The notes under the pieces were generated by a model that was given only the letters and a program-made list of their open reading frames with translations, was not told the origin of the DNA and ran no database searches. A DNA stretch of 64,000 nt from Nocardioides rotundus. Its GTDB lineage: Bacteria > Actinomycetota > Actinomycetes > Propionibacteriales > Nocardioidaceae. Shown here piece after piece: positions 61,911-64,000 of this stretch. The translations under genes and the position numbers were made by a program. Within the stretch, counting starts at the first letter, position 1. Each line of letters begins with the position of its first letter. The DNA lies in the NCBI RefSeq assembly GCF_019931675.1, contig NZ_CP082922.1, positions 3,797,001-3,861,000 on the forward strand. Reading direction: 5' to 3'.

Positions 61911-62548
61911 TGGTGCGCGAACGGTGGGGTTGGGCCGTGGTGACCGCCGCGACCGGCACCGTGCTGATCGGTGTCGGCGCGTTCTGGTTGTCGTTCATGG
62001 CGCTCGCTGACCTCGCCGCGCGCTCGGGGATCACATCGGCGCAGGCGTGGATCTGGCCGCTGCTGGTCGACGGGCTGATCGTGGTCTCGACCATCGCAGT
62101 CGTTGCGCTGGATGGGCGCACGGGTGCGTGGTATCCGTGGGCGCTGCTGATCTGCGGAGCGCTGGTGTCGGTCGCCGCGAACGCACTACACGCGATAGTC
62201 GCAGCGGATGCGAGCGTGCCGGGTGTGCTCGCGGCGACCGTCGCGGCCGTCCCGCCGCTGGTGCTGCTGGCCAGCACGCACCTGACCGTCGTCCTGACCC
62301 GCTCCACGTCGCGGCCCCCGACCGCCGACACCGCCTCCAGGGCCGAGGTGGCGCCGGTCGGTGGTGATGCCACTGACGGCGAGTCGTTCGGGCGTCGGGA
62401 GCGGGCCGCGCAGTTGCGGGAGGCCGGGTGGTCGAACAAGGCCATCGCGGACGAGCTGCAAGTGCATCCCTCGACGGTGGGCAGATGGTTCGCGCCCCCG
62501 GCCGAGGAATCCGAAACCACGACGAGAGAGATGGAGACAACATCATGA
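61910..62548 (+). CDS. DUF2637 membrane protein with HTH tail (SpdB-like)
   Basis: A 212-residue protein with four hydrophobic helices (WAVVTAATGTVLIGVGAFWL, AWIWPLLVDGLIVVSTIAVV, PWALLICGALVSVAANALHA, VLAATVAAVPPLVLLASTHL) typical of DUF2637, then a soluble end with an HTH-like AAQLREAGWSNKAIADELQV-HPSTVGRWF motif. Related Streptomyces plasmid Spd proteins are involved in intramycelial spread. It is translationally coupled to both neighbours. Confidence 0.85.
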   Translation: MVRERWGWAVVTAATGTVLIGVGAFWLSFMALADLAARSGITSAQAWIWPLLVDGLIVVSTIAVVALDGRTGAWYPWALLICGALVSVAANALHAIVAADASVPGVLAATVAAVPPLVLLASTHLTVVLTRSTSRPPTADTASRAEVAPVGGDATDGESFGRRERAAQLREAGWSNKAIADELQVHPSTVGRWFAPPAEESETTTREMETTS

Positions 62549-63000
62549 ACACGAATCCGCATGAGCAGCACGGACGGCTTGATCCTCCGCTGGACGCGGT
62601 GTCGGAGCCCGAGCAGCCGAGCCAGGTGCGGCAGGTGCCCGAGGCGGTCGCAGCCGCCGACGTCACCAAGCGCACCAGCACCGACCCGGCCAAGTCCACG
62701 GAGGCCGAGTCCACGGCGACGGAGGCGGAGGCGGCCGAGGTCGAGAGGAAACTCGAGGAGCATCGCGCACGCGGGGTGGAGTGGGTGCGGCCTACCGACC
62801 TGATCGCCCGCAACAGCGCGTCGTTGGCCGGTCGCGGCATCGACCTGGAGACCGAGCTGGCCCGGAAAGCCCGCGCCCCGATGGTCGAGGGCATCAAGAG
62901 CCTCGGGGAGCGGGCGAAGCGGCGGCTGTCGCCGTTGGCAGCGTTCGGGCACGGTGCGCGGCACCAGGCTCCGACGCGGGCTGCGGTCGGGAAGTCGTGA
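62545..63000 (+). CDS. Hypothetical element protein (charged, coiled-coil)
   Basis: A 151-residue protein. Residues 1-65 are acidic and disordered-looking; about 65-100 forms a charged helix (EVERKLEEHRARGVEWVRPT); then ARNSASLAGRGIDLETELAR suggests a short domain and the C-terminus is basic. I do not recognise it. It overlaps the DUF2637 stop by 4 nt, so it belongs to the same operon; proteins of this size here are usual in actinobacterial conjugative elements. Confidence 0.65.
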   Translation: MNTNPHEQHGRLDPPLDAVSEPEQPSQVRQVPEAVAAADVTKRTSTDPAKSTEAESTATEAEAAEVERKLEEHRARGVEWVRPTDLIARNSASLAGRGIDLETELARKARAPMVEGIKSLGERAKRRLSPLAAFGHGARHQAPTRAAVGKS

Positions 63001-63092
63001 AGCGGTGAGCAGCGATGACACGGCCACGAACTCCCGACCACCCCCAGCACCGAGGGAAATCGCGTGCACCTCGACGCAAGGAGGCGCCTATC

Positions 63093-63965
63093 ATGAGAAC
63101 CCGCACGACACTCCAAGAGCCGGAGGACTTCACCCGCAGCGAGGGCTTGCGCGCTCTGCTGAACCGGCTGCATGAGGCTGGCCCCGGCGCGTGGCGGCAC
63201 GATCCGGTCGCCGCCGATCTGATGGGCTACGCCGCACAGAAGTACGAGCTGCTGGCGCACAAGCACGGTCTCGACCCGTGGGAAGCGGCGAGCGCCGCGT
63301 TCGATGTGATGCGCACCAAGGCCGCCCGCACCGCCGACGACCCGTGGGGCGTGGTCACGCACGCGGTGCGCATCACCTGCATCGCGGAGGAACGCGGGCA
63401 GGGGCTGCTGTGCTCGACGCATCAGGCCAGACGCCCGAACTACTCGGTGTTCCACGACCCGGAGAGGTTGTCGGATCGGGAGAACCCGCTGACGGACTAT
63501 CACGCCTCCTTCCAGGTCAGCGACCCCGATCCCACGGACGCCGGCAACGACACCGACTCGGATGCAGATGCCGGGCCGGGGCGTCCGGCGGTGCGCATGT
63601 CGGCTCATGCGGCGATGGACGACGCCATCGCACTGTTCGTCGCGCTGGAGTGGCCCCCGCATATCGCCCGCGCCGGAGTCGAGCACATCTGCCAGGCCCT
63701 CGCCCGTGCCGGGAACCGGCAGAGCGCGTATGAGCTGCTGCGCCGCGACAAGCACGCCCGCGCCCTGCTGGATGTGAACCGCACCGCGTGGTCGGCGCTG
63801 CTCAGGGCTCTCCTGGGTCACCCGAACCCGGCATACGCGGCCACGGCGTCGGGGCGGGGCGTTCTGCTGCGGCTGCTGATCGGTGAGAGCCGGGAGGCGC
63901 TGCTGCGGGACGACGATCTCGTGCTGATGATCTCGCTGGCCGCACCGAAGCCTGGGAGCCAGTGA
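63093..63965 (+). CDS. Hypothetical element protein with sigma-like helices
   Basis: A 290-residue protein, not confidently recognised. YAAQKYELLAHKHGLDPWEA and DDPWGVVTHAVRITCIAEER resemble the spacing of a sigma-70 region 2 domain, and ARPNYSVFHDPERLSDRENP follows. A C-terminal half with helices (FVALEWPPHIARAGVEHICQ, LLRRDKHARALLDVNRTAWS) is also unknown. AAGGAGG before the ATG at 63093 favours this start over the GTG/ATG further upstream (63015). The TGA overlaps the next ATG. Confidence 0.6.
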   Translation: MRTRTTLQEPEDFTRSEGLRALLNRLHEAGPGAWRHDPVAADLMGYAAQKYELLAHKHGLDPWEAASAAFDVMRTKAARTADDPWGVVTHAVRITCIAEERGQGLLCSTHQARRPNYSVFHDPERLSDRENPLTDYHASFQVSDPDPTDAGNDTDSDADAGPGRPAVRMSAHAAMDDAIALFVALEWPPHIARAGVEHICQALARAGNRQSAYELLRRDKHARALLDVNRTAWSALLRALLGHPNPAYAATASGRGVLLRLLIGESREALLRDDDLVLMISLAAPKPGSQ

Positions 63966-64000
63966 TGGGCGCGCAGACCGGGCACATCGAGCTCGACCGC
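63965..64000 (+). CDS. Start of a further element gene (possibly ParB-like), runs off the window
   Basis: Twelve codons, MGAQTGHIELDR, begin at the ATG overlapping the previous stop (TGATG). The opening resembles ParB N-terminal-domain proteins that I remember from actinobacterial elements, but the sequence is too short to be sure. Confidence 0.35.
   Translation, partial: MGAQTGHIELDR

Overview
The DNA is very GC-rich, and its gene families (VapBC pairs, an MT0933-type antitoxin, DUF2637, a MobF/TraA relaxase, a CsoR copper regulon) point to a high-GC actinobacterium. Dispersed repeats carrying GGTCGAGCC.GTCGAGACC suggest something close to Nocardioides, but that is inference. No rRNA, tRNA or CRISPR array was seen.

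Two different regions meet near 20,150. Positions 1 to about 20,150 look like ordinary chromosome: the end of an aldehyde dehydrogenase gene with an AraC regulator, three VapBC modules, a 5'-truncated glyoxalase-fold gene, CstA/YbdD pyruvate transport, a tandem methyltransferase between two 107-bp repeats, an MT0933-like antitoxin with an SRPBCC partner, TerC behind a yybP-ykoY (Mn2+) riboswitch, a TetR regulon (esterase, TetR, NAD-binding oxidoreductase) with a visible operator motif, a nuclease-fold exported protein, a NarL-type two-component system and an ABC ATPase gene cut off just after Walker B.

From about 20,155 to the end the window reads as an integrative and conjugative-type element. 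Its transfer and replication genes sit at both sides of the cargo: a MobF relaxase-helicase with a candidate oriT on the left, and an AraC regulator, a primase-polymerase, a DUF2637 protein and downstream genes on the right. One cargo block (27.0-41.8 kb) is a compact biosynthetic cluster: a PPTase, then a nine-gene operon on the minus strand in which nearly every junction is a 4-nt overlap (70-aa peptide, A-T-R single-module NRPS, Leu/Phe-tRNA-protein transferase homologue, GNAT, O-methyltransferase, acyl-CoA dehydrogenase-like protein, helical protein, 81-aa peptide, PNPOx-like protein), plus an FAD oxidoreductase, a TetR repressor and two MFS exporters. This is the best candidate in the window for an undescribed system. 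The second cargo block (41.8-59.7 kb) handles copper and zinc: CopZ, three P1B ATPases with different membrane motifs (CPC, CPH, CPD), two YHS proteins, CsoR, a Zn ABC importer behind a Zur-like box, DUF305 and DUF6153 proteins and a multicopper oxidase.

The element is damaged by insertion sequences. Two apparently identical copies of one IS3-family element interrupt the relaxase gene (22,831-25,508) and the multicopper oxidase gene (58,262-59,575). Removing the IS and one target duplication restores both reading frames. The relaxase copy has itself been hit by an IS110-family element, inserted just before the catalytic Glu of its transposase; the 232-nt left end of that IS110 has features expected of a bridge RNA. 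With both the relaxase and the oxidase broken, this copy of the element probably cannot transfer by itself and has lost part of its copper oxidation function.
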